Both the position numbers and the translations under genes were made by a program. From Uliginosibacterium gangwonense DSM 18521 (GTDB lineage Bacteria; Pseudomonadota; Gammaproteobacteria; Burkholderiales; Rhodocyclaceae), in NCBI RefSeq assembly GCF_000373965.1, contig NZ_KB892865.1, forward strand, positions 15,338 to 79,337: DNA of 64,000 nucleotides, written 5' to 3'. Of this stretch, positions 1 to 9,536 are shown in pieces; within the stretch, counting starts at the first letter, position 1; each line of letters opens with the position of its first letter. Below the pieces are notes generated by a model, which was not told where the DNA came from, did not search any database, and was given only the letters and a program-made list of their open reading frames with translations.

Positions 1-890
1 AACTCACCGCCCCGGATGTAATTGAAACGCTGGATTTTGAGACGCTCTTGGCCGCACGCAAGGCCGCCTTTATCGCGCTCTACCCGGCTGACCAACAGGC
101 GGGCATTGTGGCAACACTAGCCTTGGAATCCGAACCGCTCACGCGTCTTTTGCAGGAGAACTGTTACCGGGAGATGATCTTACGCGCCCGGTATAACGAC
201 GAAGCGCGCGCCGTGATGCTGGCCTATGCCACCCAGGGTGATCTGGATCACATCGGCGTGACCTATTACCGCGAACCCCGCTTGCTCGTCACGCCTACCG
301 ATACCACCGCCGTGCCCCCTGTAGCGGCGGTGTATGAATTAGATGAAGCCTACCGTGCGCGTCTCGCGTCCAAGCCAGAGAGCTATTCCACGGCAGGGCC
401 AACGGACGCCTACAAGTGGTTTGCCAAGAGTGCGGATGCACGGGTGCTGGATGCCTATGTCGACAGCCCCACGCCGGGCACTACGCGGGTGACGATCCTC
501 TCCACTGAAGGCGATGGCACCCCCACCCAGGATTTGCTGGCTATCGTATCGGCGGCCTTGAACAGTGAAACAGTACGGCCCTTGTGTGAAGAGGTGATCG
601 TTACAGCGGCCCAGGTGATCCGCTATACGCTGGATATCACGCTCTTTATTCTGCCCGGCCCGGATAGCGCGGTGGTGGTCACCGAAGCCAAGCAGGAATT
701 GGCGCTCTACGCTGCTGCCCGTCACCGCCTGGATTATGACGTGACCGTCTCGGGCATCCATGCTGCGGCCCACCGCTCAGGGGTGCAACGGGCGGTGATC
801 AACACGCCAGCGGATGGGATTGTCTGCACCGGGCAGCAAGCCGCGTATTGCATGGGCATTACCGTCACGCCTGCGGGGGTGGATCAATGA
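1..890 (+). CDS. J: Baseplate assembly protein J (P2 gpJ-like), 5' partial
   Basis: This is an edge protein of the contractile tail baseplate. The open frame is already running at the window edge (first full codon at position 3) and gives 295 residues up to the stop at 888-890, close to the roughly 300 residues of P2 gpJ, so only a few N-terminal residues are missing. Residues visible at the edge (LDFETLLAARKA, then LALESEPLTRLL and AVMLAYATQGDLD) are hallmarks of the J family. A TTG at 48 could be mistaken for a start, but the conserved coding continues upstream of it. The stop overlaps the ATG of gene I (ATGA), which implies translational coupling inside the tail operon. Confidence 0.93.
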   Translation, partial: LTAPDVIETLDFETLLAARKAAFIALYPADQQAGIVATLALESEPLTRLLQENCYREMILRARYNDEARAVMLAYATQGDLDHIGVTYYREPRLLVTPTDTTAVPPVAAVYELDEAYRARLASKPESYSTAGPTDAYKWFAKSADARVLDAYVDSPTPGTTRVTILSTEGDGTPTQDLLAIVSAALNSETVRPLCEEVIVTAAQVIRYTLDITLFILPGPDSAVVVTEAKQELALYAAARHRLDYDVTVSGIHAAAHRSGVQRAVINTPADGIVCTGQQAAYCMGITVTPAGVDQ

Positions 891-1507
891 GTACGGATAC
901 TTCAGGGGTGGCGGTTTCTGCTGCTGGCCGTCTGTTACCCCCCAATGCCACGCCCCTGGAGCGCCGGGCGGCCCAGGCGCTGGCTTGGGATGTGTCATCG
1001 CGCATGCCTGCCGATCTGGTGCCCACATTATGGGACGCAAACTCCTGCCCGGCAGCTCTGCTGCATATCCTGGCTTGGGCCGAATCGGTCGATACGTGGG
1101 ACGCCACATGGCCTGAAGAGCGCAAGCGCGCCGTCATCAAAGAATCCCGTGCCATCCACCGCCAGAAAGGCACGCCTGCGGCGATCCGCCGTGTGCTGGC
1201 CGCTTTGGGTCACCCCGATGCTGAAATCATGGAGCGCTGTGATATCTGGCAGCGAGATGGCACCCAGCTTCGCAATGGTCGCCGCGAACATGGCGGCTCT
1301 TTGAGTTGGGCACGCTTCAAGGTGTTTTTGCATCGGCCCGTCACGATTGACCAAGCCCGCCAGATTCGCACCGCGATCATGCAGGTGACGCGCAATTGCT
1401 GCCACTTGGCAGAACTCAATTTCAATGAAGCCGCCAACCGTCACAACGGCACCGCCCGACGTGACGGCCAATATACACGCGGCATTATTTCCGACAGGAG
1501 CATTTGA
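887..1507 (+). CDS. I: Tail protein I (P2 gpI-like)
   Basis: A 206-residue baseplate/tail protein of the P2 gpI family, encoded directly after J. I chose ATG 887 because it overlaps the J stop (ATGA). The earlier in-frame ATG at 848 would add a 13-residue Gly/His-rich peptide lying wholly inside J. Family features include LLPPNATPLERRAAQALA near the N-terminus, the WAESVDTWD segment, and EERKRAVIKESRAIHRQKGTP, a charged helix typical of gpI. P2 gpI is somewhat shorter (about 176 residues), so this version has a longer tail. The stop overlaps the start of the fibre gene (TGATG). Confidence 0.9.
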   Translation: MSTDTSGVAVSAAGRLLPPNATPLERRAAQALAWDVSSRMPADLVPTLWDANSCPAALLHILAWAESVDTWDATWPEERKRAVIKESRAIHRQKGTPAAIRRVLAALGHPDAEIMERCDIWQRDGTQLRNGRREHGGSLSWARFKVFLHRPVTIDQARQIRTAIMQVTRNCCHLAELNFNEAANRHNGTARRDGQYTRGIISDRSI

Positions 1508-3300
1508 TGGGCACTATCAACAATGAGACCAACCTGACAGAATCCCCCACTTGGGAGGCGGGGGTCTATGAGTTTCAGACCACCGACCCCGTACAGGGTG
1601 GGCCGGATGGCCTGGACAACAAGCCCACGCGACAACTGGCCAACCGTACCCAGTTCCTGCGCGCTTTGTGCGAGGCGCTGGCCAACACTAAAGCGCCCCT
1701 GGAGTCTCCCGCGCTCACCGGTCAGCCGACCGCCCCCACGGCTGAAGCAAACAGCCATGACGAACAAGTGGCCAATACGGCCTTTGTACAGACCGCCATT
1801 GCGGCGGCGGTATCTTCCGCCATCGCTTCGCTCGTCAATAACTCCCCCGCTGCACTGGACACCTTGAACGAGTTAGCCACAGCCTTGGGCAACGACCCGA
1901 ACTTTGCGACCACCATCACCAATGCGCTGGCCGCCAAAGCCCCGCTGGCCTCCCCTGCGCTCACCGGCACGCCCACCGGCCCCACGGCTGCTGCAGGCAC
2001 CAATACCCTACAATTGGCGACCACGGCCTTTGTGCAAGCCGCGCTGAGTGGCAAACTCACCCAGACCCAAACCGATGCCCTGTATGCGGCCATTGGCCAC
2101 ACGCATAGCGGCTACGCCCCGCTGGCTTCTCCTGCACTGACCGGCACACCCACCGCCCCCACCGCAACGGCTGGCACGAATAACGCACAACTGGCCAATA
2201 CAGCCTTTGTACAGGCAGCCATTGCAGCGGCGGTATCCTCTGCGATTGCTTCGCTCGTCAATAACTCCCCTGCTGCGCTGGATACGCTCAATGAGCTGGC
2301 CACGGCGCTGGGCAATGACCCGAACTTTGCGACCACCATCACCAATGCACTGGCCGCCAAGGCGCCCTTGGCGTCCCCTGCGCTCACAGGTACGCCCACC
2401 GGCCCGACCGCCGCAGCAGGCACCAATAACGCACAACTGGCGACCACCGCCTTTGTGCAGGCCGCTACGGGTGGCAAACTCACCCAGGCGCAGACCGATG
2501 CCTTGTATGCCGCCCTGGGGCACACACATAACGGCTACGCCCCGCTGGCCTCTCCAGCCCTCACTGGTACGCCTACCGCCCCCACCGCTGCAGCAGGCAC
2601 CAACAATGCTCAACTGGCCAACACGGCATTTGTGCGCTCGGCATTGATGCAATTTGGTCTGGGCACCAATGACTTGAGTGATTGGGTGGGAGACATGAAT
2701 GCGCTGACGACTTCCGGCTTGTGGCTGGCGGCGACCAGCACCAATGCGCCCAATCCGGCTATCTCGGCGTGGTTTGTGATCGTGCTCCCCAATGCCAATG
2801 GGCTGTATGCCGCACAGTTGGCGATGCCGCAAAGCGTCAATGAACTCTGGTTCAGAGCAGAGAACGCCGGGGTGTGGTCAGCATGGAGCAAAGTGGTCGG
2901 CTCCGACAGCCCGGCTTTAACGGGCGTCCCCACCGCTCCCACGCCCCCGGCGTGGAGCACCACAGATCAAGTCTCCAATGCCTACTATGTGCATAACTCA
3001 ATCGATCTGCGCTTTCCATCGGACAGGGCGAGCTACTTTTGCTCAAACGGCTGGATCATTCAATTGGGCCGCGTCAATGTGGCCAACACGGGGGCATTCA
3101 CCACGCTGACCTTCCCGGTGGCTTTTCCCAATCGGATGGTGTCCTTCGTGGGCAACATCATTTCTCCGGGGGTGAATGTCACCACAGTTTTAGCGAACGC
3201 GGACGCTGCTACCAAGACAGGCATTCCTGTGGCCGTCTACAACGTCGGGGGCGCTGGGGGCGGCACCACGCCCATCTTCTACCTTGCCATCGGCTTCTGA
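1507..3300 (+). CDS. Tail fibre protein with tandem internal repeats
   Basis: A 597-residue fibre, in the position of P2 gene H, probably the receptor-binding fibre. Start ATG 1507 overlaps the I stop; a TTG three bases upstream is less likely. The N-terminal 55 residues (NLTESPTWEAGVYEF and LANRTQFL) look like a baseplate-attachment domain. The middle carries five copies of the motif PLASPALTGTPTAPT, each followed by an AFVQ segment, arranged in a 423-nt (141-codon) DNA-level tandem repeat between about 1690 and 2640. The C-terminus (GWIIQLGRVN, LTFPVAFPN) resembles gp53-type fibre tips, which determine receptor choice. Repeat number is likely to vary by recombination. Confidence 0.88.
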   Translation: MGTINNETNLTESPTWEAGVYEFQTTDPVQGGPDGLDNKPTRQLANRTQFLRALCEALANTKAPLESPALTGQPTAPTAEANSHDEQVANTAFVQTAIAAAVSSAIASLVNNSPAALDTLNELATALGNDPNFATTITNALAAKAPLASPALTGTPTGPTAAAGTNTLQLATTAFVQAALSGKLTQTQTDALYAAIGHTHSGYAPLASPALTGTPTAPTATAGTNNAQLANTAFVQAAIAAAVSSAIASLVNNSPAALDTLNELATALGNDPNFATTITNALAAKAPLASPALTGTPTGPTAAAGTNNAQLATTAFVQAATGGKLTQAQTDALYAALGHTHNGYAPLASPALTGTPTAPTAAAGTNNAQLANTAFVRSALMQFGLGTNDLSDWVGDMNALTTSGLWLAATSTNAPNPAISAWFVIVLPNANGLYAAQLAMPQSVNELWFRAENAGVWSAWSKVVGSDSPALTGVPTAPTPPAWSTTDQVSNAYYVHNSIDLRFPSDRASYFCSNGWIIQLGRVNVANTGAFTTLTFPVAFPNRMVSFVGNIISPGVNVTTVLANADAATKTGIPVAVYNVGGAGGGTTPIFYLAIGF

Positions 3301-3326
3301 TCGGATTGAACAGGACTGAACACGAT

Positions 3327-3731
3327 ATGACAAACAAGACCCTCTATTTCTCTGCCTCTCAATGTGGCTTCTATGATTCCGCGATCCACACCGAATTACC
3401 GGAAGACGCCATCGAAATCAGCGTGGGCACCCATCAGGCACTCATGGCGGCGCAAGGGGCTGGAAAGCTCATTGCAGCCGATGCCGAAGGATTACCCATC
3501 GCCATTGATCCCCCTGCCCCCAGCCTGGAAGTGCTGGCCACCCAGGTGCGTGCTCGGCGGGATGCACTGATTGCCACCACCGATTACCTTGTCATGCCCG
3601 ATTACCCCATCACGGCCAAGCAGTTGGCCAGCGTCAAAGCCTACCGGCAGGCGCTACGCGATATCACCACGCAAGCCGGGTTTCCTGCGGATGTGGTGTG
3701 GCCCGAGGTTCCCGAGGTCGTGGGCAAATAA
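3327..3731 (+). CDS. Tail fibre assembly/chaperone protein
   Basis: A 134-residue protein directly downstream of the fibre gene, the usual position of the fibre-folding chaperone (P2 gene G position). ATG 3327 was chosen; the long upstream extension of this frame lies inside the fibre gene and looks non-coding. The C-terminal half ([20 protein letters not shown], then [20 protein letters not shown]) matches the phage tail assembly chaperone domain with its helical RRDALI and YRQALRDI segments. It is expected to help trimerise or attach the fibre and is probably not in the mature virion. The fibre-specific N-terminal half is variable in such proteins, so partner specificity is inferred. Confidence 0.82.
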   Translation: MTNKTLYFSASQCGFYDSAIHTELPEDAIEISVGTHQALMAAQGAGKLIAADAEGLPIAIDPPAPSLEVLATQVRARRDALIATTDYLVMPDYPITAKQLASVKAYRQALRDITTQAGFPADVVWPEVPEVVGK

Positions 3732-3871
3732 TCACGCTTGAGCGAGCCGATCAAGCCCGACGCTCACCACTCTATTGTCATAACCTCACTCTACAACACC
3801 CCTTGCGCGACACGCTCCCGCGCATGGGGCACTCTAGTGCCATTCCCTCTTTCTCCAAAGCAGGAGCAAAC

Positions 3872-5041
3872 ATGGCAGCAGATTATCACCACGGCGTGCG
3901 GGTGCTGGAACTCAACGAAGGCACCCACCCGATTACCACCGTCAATACCGCCGTCATTGGCGTGGTCGTCACCGGCGACAATGCGGACGCGGATGCCTTC
4001 CCACTGAACACCCCGGTTTTAAAAACCAACATTCAGGCTGCCGCAGGTAAGGCGGGTTCGACCGGCACCATCGGGCTGACGCTGGATGCGATTGCCGATC
4101 AGGCCAATGCGGCATGCATCGTCGTGCGCATCCCGGAAGCCAAAGACCTCGCTGAACAAAACACCCATGTGATCGGGGGCACGGACGCATCAGGCCGTTT
4201 CACCGGCATGAAGGCGCTTCTTGCCGCCAAGTCCCGTTTGCAGGTCAAGCCCCGGATTCTGGCCTGCCCCGGTCTGGATACCCTGGAAGTGGCCACAGAA
4301 CTGGCGAGCGTGGCGCAGAAGCTGCGCGCCTTTGGCTATGTGTCAGCCTATGGCGCCCACACCAAGGAAGAAGCCACCGCCTACCGCAACAAGCTGGGCG
4401 CACGCGAACTGATGGTGATCTGGCCCGATTACGTGGCCTGGGATACGGCCTCGTCTTCCAGCCTTGTGGTGCCTGCCACGGCGCGTGCCGTGGGCTTGCG
4501 CGCCAAGATCGATGAAGAGGTGGGCTGGCATAAAACGCTTTCCAACGTCGTCGTCAATGGCGTGACCGGCATTTCCCAGGATGTGTATTGGGATCTGCAA
4601 GACACGGCCACTGACTCGGATTATCTGAACAGTAACGGGGTCACCACCCTGATCGAGCACGAAGGCTATCGCTTCTGGGGGTCACGTACCTGCTCGACGG
4701 ATACCTTCTATTTTGAGAACTACACCCGTACCGCGCAAATCATGGCCGACACCGTTGCCGAAGCCCATATGTGGGCCAACGACAAGCCGCTCACGCCTTC
4801 CTTGGCCCGCGACATGATCGAAGGCATCAACGCCAAGATGCGCGAGTGGAAGACGCTGGGTTACATCCTGGACGGGATGGCTTGGTATGACACGGACGTG
4901 AATCAGAAGGACACGCTCAAGGCGGGCAAGCTCTACATCGACTACGACTACACCCCTGTGCCCCCGCTGGAGAACCTCTTGTTCCGCCAGCGCATCACCG
5001 ACCGCTATCTGGCTGACTTCGCCAGCCGCGTCAAAGCCTAA
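3872..5041 (+). CDS. FI: Tail sheath protein FI
   Basis: The contractile sheath subunit, 389 residues against about 396 in P2 FI. ATG 3872 is preceded by AGGAGC at 3862-3867, a good ribosome binding site; the in-frame extension upstream to 3698 is not sheath-like. Family signatures are the N-terminal [17 protein letters not shown] strand that links sheath subunits, the [20 protein letters not shown] loop, and the C-terminal [20 protein letters not shown] segment. Sheath contraction drives the tube through the envelope. FII follows after 24 bases. Confidence 0.96.
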   Translation: MAADYHHGVRVLELNEGTHPITTVNTAVIGVVVTGDNADADAFPLNTPVLKTNIQAAAGKAGSTGTIGLTLDAIADQANAACIVVRIPEAKDLAEQNTHVIGGTDASGRFTGMKALLAAKSRLQVKPRILACPGLDTLEVATELASVAQKLRAFGYVSAYGAHTKEEATAYRNKLGARELMVIWPDYVAWDTASSSSLVVPATARAVGLRAKIDEEVGWHKTLSNVVVNGVTGISQDVYWDLQDTATDSDYLNSNGVTTLIEHEGYRFWGSRTCSTDTFYFENYTRTAQIMADTVAEAHMWANDKPLTPSLARDMIEGINAKMREWKTLGYILDGMAWYDTDVNQKDTLKAGKLYIDYDYTPVPPLENLLFRQRITDRYLADFASRVKA

Positions 5042-5065
5042 GCATAGACAGGAAAGGACATTACC

Positions 5066-5575
5066 ATGGCATTACCCAGCATTCTGAAAGGTTTTAATCT
5101 GTTTCACGACGGTGTGTCGTTTGTGGGCCAGTGCATTGAAGTGGAACTCCCCAAACTCTCGCGCAAGATGGAAGCCTACCGCTCGGGTGGCATGGATGCG
5201 GAAATCGAGACCGACCTCGGCATGGAGAAACTGGAACTTGGTCACAACTATGCCGGGTTCATGAAAGACATTCTGAAGAATTTTGGGGTCACCACCGTGG
5301 GCGGGGTCTTGCTGCGCTTTGCCGGTTCCTATGAGCGCGAAGATACCGGTGAAGTGGATGCAGTGGAAATCACCGTGCGTGGCCGTCACAAGGAAATTGA
5401 CTTTGGGAATGCCAAGGCGGGGGATAAGACCGACTTCAAGGTCAAGAGCACCTTGAGCTATTACAAGCTCACCGTCAATGGATCAGTGCTGATCGAAGTC
5501 GACATCCTGAACATGATCTGCATTGTCGATGGTGTGGATTTACTGGCCGCACGCCGCGCTGCCCTGGGCTTGTAA
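5066..5575 (+). CDS. FII: Tail tube protein FII
   Basis: Major tail tube protein, 169 residues (P2 FII about 172). The N-terminus (ALPSILKGFNLFHDGVSF) and the strand KLSRKMEAYRSGGMDAEI are characteristic of the FII family. The protein stacks as hexamer rings inside the sheath to form the DNA channel. AGGAAAGGA just before the ATG serves as ribosome binding site. The 89 bases after the stop contain AGACA-ATTTT-TGTCT followed by T-rich sequence, a weak stem that could attenuate transcription before E. Confidence 0.95.
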   Translation: MALPSILKGFNLFHDGVSFVGQCIEVELPKLSRKMEAYRSGGMDAEIETDLGMEKLELGHNYAGFMKDILKNFGVTTVGGVLLRFAGSYEREDTGEVDAVEITVRGRHKEIDFGNAKAGDKTDFKVKSTLSYYKLTVNGSVLIEVDILNMICIVDGVDLLAARRAALGL

Positions 5576-5664
5576 GCCCACGCACAGACAATTTTTGTCT
5601 CTCATTTTTTAGCCCTCATTTTTAACACCGTTATTTAGCACTGCTTTTTAAGGACATTTCACCC

Positions 5665-5988
5665 ATGAGCAAACCCACCACAGCCACCCCCTCCCCCTCT
5701 GCCAACGCGGCCACCGTCACGCTTGACACCCCCATCAAGCGCGGCGATCAGGTCATTGATCAGATCACCGTCACCAAACCCAATGCAGGCGCTTTGCGGG
5801 GGCTGTCTCTCTACAACGTCATGCAGATGGATGTCCTCACGCTGACCACCTTGCTGCCGCGCATCACCACGCCGACGCTCACCGAAGCGGATATCAAGGC
5901 CATGGATGTGGCGGACATCCTGTCTCTTGGCAGTGAAGTCACCAGTTTTTTTGTGAAGGCGGAGAACAAAGCCGACTCTCCGAAATAG
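5665..5988 (+). CDS. E: Tail assembly protein E (short, zero-frame product)
   Basis: A 107-residue P2 gpE-like tail assembly chaperone. KRGDQVIDQITVTKPNAGAL and ALRGLSLYNVMQMDVL are typical of this family. The zero frame stops at 5988. A run of seven T followed by G at 5946-5953 (codons AGT TTT TTT GTG) matches the P2 slippery site, so a fraction of ribosomes is expected to shift -1 and make E+E'. In P2-like phages both products are needed for tube assembly around the tape measure. Confidence 0.92.
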   Translation: MSKPTTATPSPSANAATVTLDTPIKRGDQVIDQITVTKPNAGALRGLSLYNVMQMDVLTLTTLLPRITTPTLTEADIKAMDVADILSLGSEVTSFFVKAENKADSPK

Positions 5989-6113
5989 ACGGCGTGATGG
6001 CCAACCTTGCGGTGGTGTTTCACTGGCCACCGCAAGCGATGTATGACATGGAACTGGATGAGCTGATGCGCTGGCATGACATGGCCGTGGAGCGATCAGG
6101 CAGAACCGAGTAA
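5946..6113 (+). CDS. E': E' extension reached by programmed -1 frameshift
   Basis: Reading -1 from the T7G slippery site gives an open frame to TAA at 6111-6113 with no independent start needed. It contains NLAVVFHWPPQAMYDMELDE followed by ELMRWHDMAVERSG, the recognisable GpE' family sequence (VVFHWPP, LMRWH). The fused E+E' product would be about 148 residues. The frame overlaps the end of E and stops before the tape measure start at 6169. What I see is the slippery heptamer and the intact -1 frame; that shifting happens here is inferred from P2. Confidence 0.9.
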   Translation, partial: FFCEGGEQSRLSEIDGVMANLAVVFHWPPQAMYDMELDELMRWHDMAVERSGRTE

Positions 6114-6168
6114 TGCGCGGAATGATGCGCCGAACAATGCGCGAAATGACATAAGGATAGACACGCAA

Positions 6169-8895
6169 ATGGGCATGGATCGCTTGAAACTGGAAGTGGT
6201 GTTTGGTGCGATAGATCGCCTGACCCGCCCTTTGCGCCAGATGAGCCTGAGTAGCCAGGGAGCGGCCCGTGCCCTGCGTGCAACCCGCGAGCAGCTCAAA
6301 CAACTGGATCGCCAGCAAGCAGCCATCAAGTCTTTCCATAACGTGCAACGTCAGGCGGCCATCACGTCCAATGAACTGAAGACCACCCAATCCAAGATCA
6401 AGGAACTGACCAAGGCCATGGCCGCCACGGCCAACCCCACCCGGGAAATGGCCAAGGAGATGGAGAAGCTCAAGGCGCGGGGCGCTGAGTTACGCAATCG
6501 CCATAGTGAGCTGATTGAACGCGCCCAACGCCTGCGCACGGCCTTGAATAACGAGGGTATTTCCACCCGCAATCTGGCCGAACACCAAGCACGCTTAAAC
6601 CGCGCCACCCGCGAGACCAACGCCACCTTGCAGGCCCAGCAACAAAGGCTTGAGCGCTTGAACCGGATCAGCCAAGGCGCCCATCAGGCAGGCGCTGCCC
6701 GCGACAAACTGGCCGGTACAGGGGTGGGCATGATGGCTGCGGGCGGGGGCATGCTGATGGCCGCCCACGTGCCGCTTGATGAAGCCAAGAAGTTCCAAGG
6801 GGAGCGCACGCGCATTGCGGCCCTGGGGCTGGGCACTGCGGCAACCAAGGAAGCGGAAGAATATGCCCGCGCAATGAAGGTCATCGGCACCAGCACCACG
6901 GACAATATGACACTTGTACGGGATGCGACCACGATCTTTGCCGACACGCACCACGCCAAGATGGTGGCCCCGATGTTGGCAAAAATGAAGTTTGCCAATG
7001 AGGCGGTGTTTGGCAAGGAAGGCGGCGCGCAGAACGAAGAGCAGTTCATGAACATGATGAAGGTGGTGGAGTTGCGCGGGGGCACCAAGAGCGAAGGTGC
7101 TTTCAAAGCAGAAGCCAACCGTATCCAGCAGGTGATCACCGCCACCGGGGGCCGCGTGGGCGCCGATCAATGGCGCGACCTCATCAAAACCGGCGGAGTG
7201 GCGGCCAAGCAGATGCGCTCGGACGCCTTCTACAACCAGTTGGAGCCGCTCGTGCAGGAAATGGGTGGCCATGCCGTGGGTACGGGCCTCATGTCGGCCT
7301 ATCAGGGGATCTATCAGGGTAAGACCACCGTCAGGGCGGCCCGTGAAATGGAACGCCTGGGGCTACTCGACAAGAGCAAGGTCGAATATGACAAGGTGGG
7401 CCAGCTCAAGCGCTTTAAGCCCGGTGCTTTGCTCGAAGGCGAACTCTTTACCGCCTCCCCCTTTGAATGGCTGCAAAAGGTGCTGCTGCCCAAGCTCGCC
7501 GCCAAGGGGATTACTGACCCCGGCAAGATCAATGACGCGATTGCCTCGATCTTCAGTAACCGCACTGCGGCCAACCTGATGGCCACCATGGTTATGCAGC
7601 GTGACCAGATTCACAAGAGCGCCAAGCTCTCCATGGGGGCGGATGGCATTGAAGAACTGCACGCCAAGGCCATGGAAATGGCTTCCGGCAAGGAGTTGAT
7701 TGCCCAGGCCAAGCTACGCGACATCATGTTGCAGATCGGTGAGCAAGTTTTGCCGGTCTATATGCAGGCACTCGATGCGGTCAATCAGGTCATTGATGCG
7801 ACCTCTGCCTGGATCAAAGAGAATCCTGAACTGGCAAAGTGGATATCTGTATCGGCGGTGGCCATCGGTGGCCTCCTGGTGGTGCTCGGTGGCTTGCTGC
7901 TGGGCATCGCCGCGCTCCTTGCGCCCTTTGCCATGGTGGGCAGTGCCATGGCCGGGTTCAGTGCCATTGCGGCGGGCTTTGCGGGCGCCTGGGCCGTGGT
8001 GACAGGCGCAATCAGTGCCTCCACGGTATTCCTCATGGAAAACCCCCTCATTGCCATTGTCGGGGGCATTGCCATTGCAGCCCTTCTGATCTGGAAGTAT
8101 TGGGAACCTCTCAAGGCTTTCTTTCTTGCAGTGTGGAGCTATGTGGATGGCGTTTTCGAGAAGTACCCGATTCTGAATGCCATATTTCCGATCATTGGTG
8201 CGGCCCGCACGCTGATCACCTATTGGGAACCCATCAAGGCTTTCTTTCTCTCGGTGTGGGCGGAAGTTCAAGGCGCCTTCTCAGGCGGTATCGCTGGCAT
8301 TGCTGCGCTGTGCCTGAACTGGTCACCCATCGGGATGATTTATCGCGCCTGGGCGGCGGTGTTGTCCTGGTTCGGGGTGGAGTTGCCCAGCCGCTTTACA
8401 GGCTTTGGCACGATGCTCATGGATGGGATTGTCACCGGCATATCACGCGGCTTGGTGGGCGTGAAAACCGCGATCTTCAACGCGGGGGACGCGACCGTCA
8501 ATTGGTTCAAGGAAAAGCTCGGTATCCACTCGCCTTCGCGTGTATTTGCCACGCTTGGCCACTACACCATGCAGGGGCTGGATGTGGGCTTGCAGGCAGG
8601 CCAGCGTGGGCCACTTTCCACCGTCAATCAACTGACGCGGCGCCTGATGGCCGCGAGTGCTACGGGCGTGGGGGTGTTGAGTGCCGCCCCGATCAGTGCG
8701 GCCCCGCCTGTGACACCTATCCAGATGAGCCAAGCCGCACCACAAGGGGCGAATTCCAGCCCGCCTATTGTTGTGCATATCCACGCGGCACCCGGCATGG
8801 ATGAACAAGCCTTGGCCAAGATGGTCGCCCGCGAGATCGAACGTGCCCAACGTCAAAAGGATGCCCGTTCGCGTGCGCGGCTGATTGATAACTAA
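6169..8895 (+). CDS. T: Tail tape measure protein T
   Basis: A 908-residue tape measure (P2 gpT about 815), so the tail should be slightly longer than that of P2. ATG 6169, with AAGGAT about 10 bases upstream, was preferred to the first ATG at 6076, which lies inside E'. Residues about 25-190 are coiled-coil (REQLKQLDRQQAAIKSF, KEMEKLKARGAELRNR). A long hydrophobic, Ala/Gly-rich stretch at about residues 555-650 could insert into the membrane during DNA entry. Two WEPLKAFFL/WEPIKAFFL segments follow. LGIHSPSRVFATLG near residue 785 is a conserved tape-measure motif. It sets tail length and may help channel DNA through the inner membrane. Confidence 0.94.
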   Translation: MGMDRLKLEVVFGAIDRLTRPLRQMSLSSQGAARALRATREQLKQLDRQQAAIKSFHNVQRQAAITSNELKTTQSKIKELTKAMAATANPTREMAKEMEKLKARGAELRNRHSELIERAQRLRTALNNEGISTRNLAEHQARLNRATRETNATLQAQQQRLERLNRISQGAHQAGAARDKLAGTGVGMMAAGGGMLMAAHVPLDEAKKFQGERTRIAALGLGTAATKEAEEYARAMKVIGTSTTDNMTLVRDATTIFADTHHAKMVAPMLAKMKFANEAVFGKEGGAQNEEQFMNMMKVVELRGGTKSEGAFKAEANRIQQVITATGGRVGADQWRDLIKTGGVAAKQMRSDAFYNQLEPLVQEMGGHAVGTGLMSAYQGIYQGKTTVRAAREMERLGLLDKSKVEYDKVGQLKRFKPGALLEGELFTASPFEWLQKVLLPKLAAKGITDPGKINDAIASIFSNRTAANLMATMVMQRDQIHKSAKLSMGADGIEELHAKAMEMASGKELIAQAKLRDIMLQIGEQVLPVYMQALDAVNQVIDATSAWIKENPELAKWISVSAVAIGGLLVVLGGLLLGIAALLAPFAMVGSAMAGFSAIAAGFAGAWAVVTGAISASTVFLMENPLIAIVGGIAIAALLIWKYWEPLKAFFLAVWSYVDGVFEKYPILNAIFPIIGAARTLITYWEPIKAFFLSVWAEVQGAFSGGIAGIAALCLNWSPIGMIYRAWAAVLSWFGVELPSRFTGFGTMLMDGIVTGISRGLVGVKTAIFNAGDATVNWFKEKLGIHSPSRVFATLGHYTMQGLDVGLQAGQRGPLSTVNQLTRRLMAASATGVGVLSAAPISAAPPVTPIQMSQAAPQGANSSPPIVVHIHAAPGMDEQALAKMVAREIERAQRQKDARSRARLIDN

Positions 8896-8930
8896 CCAAC
8901 CCACTACGACAAACAGATAAGTGATACATC

Positions 8931-9143
8931 ATGGACTATTACGACAGAGCAGCCGAATTAGAAGCCCTGAGCCGCGATATTGCGCTCGCCACGCGCAAGC
9001 AGGAAGGGCCTGCACCCACCGGTTATTGCCTCAATTGTGGCGAGACGGTCTCACCTGGGCATCGTTGGTGCGAAGTGGCATGCCGTGAGGATTGGGAAGC
9101 CCGCCGACGTGCGAAGCGGGAGGCACCGTGCGCGGAGTGCTGA
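8931..9143 (+). CDS. Small zinc-ribbon protein
   Basis: A 70-residue protein between T and U with Cys33-x2-Cys36 and Cys47-x3-Cys51, plus a terminal Cys67-x2-Cys70. The arrangement resembles DksA/TraR-type or other small phage zinc fingers, but it lacks the DksA coiled-coil length. The region after the fourth cysteine is very basic (EARRRAKRE), so nucleic-acid binding is plausible. Its stop overlaps the start of U (TGATG), so it is translated within the tail operon. The role is unknown; a regulator or an assembly factor is possible. Confidence 0.7.
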   Translation: MDYYDRAAELEALSRDIALATRKQEGPAPTGYCLNCGETVSPGHRWCEVACREDWEARRRAKREAPCAEC

Positions 9144-9535
9144 TGTGTTTGGGTCAATACGTCTTTGGCATTGACACCACGAGTTACGATAACCTGCGTC
9201 GGTCTCTCGCTTGGCGCCACCCCAGCACCTCACGCGTAGGCGTGCGCCCGGCCCGCCAGTTCCTGGGGCGGGATGATGAATCCATCACCTTGGCAGGCAT
9301 CGTGTACCCGGAAATCTCCCCGGATGGCCGGGTATCTTTGCAGGATCTGGAAGCCATGGGGGATACCGGCGACAAGTATCTGCTTGTGGGAGGCGACCAC
9401 CACATCTATGGGCAATTTGTCATAGAGTCATTGGAGACCACTGGAACGATATTTCTTTCCGATGGGACACCCCAAAAGATTGAATTCAGTCTGAAACTCA
9501 CCCGCGTGGATGATGACAACGAAGGGGCATCCTGA
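9143..9535 (+). CDS. U: Tail protein U
   Basis: A P2 gpU-like tail-terminator/completion protein of 130 residues. LGQYVFGIDTTSYDNLRRSL, SRVGVRPARQFLGRDDESIT and GTIFLSDGTPQKIEFSLKL align with the known gpU pattern (FxF near the start, QFLG, TLAG, LTRVD at the end). ATG 9143 overlaps the preceding stop; a GTG at 9128 would add five residues and cannot be excluded. It is shorter than P2 gpU (about 159 residues), lacking the C-terminal Gly/Ala-rich tail. D starts one base after its stop. Confidence 0.9.
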   Translation: MCLGQYVFGIDTTSYDNLRRSLAWRHPSTSRVGVRPARQFLGRDDESITLAGIVYPEISPDGRVSLQDLEAMGDTGDKYLLVGGDHHIYGQFVIESLETTGTIFLSDGTPQKIEFSLKLTRVDDDNEGAS

Positions 9536-9536
9536 C

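Noticed and set aside
1690-2640. Repeats that could suggest a CRISPR-like array
   Set aside because: The repeats are long, in frame and encode the fibre shaft; no short repeat-spacer pattern exists.
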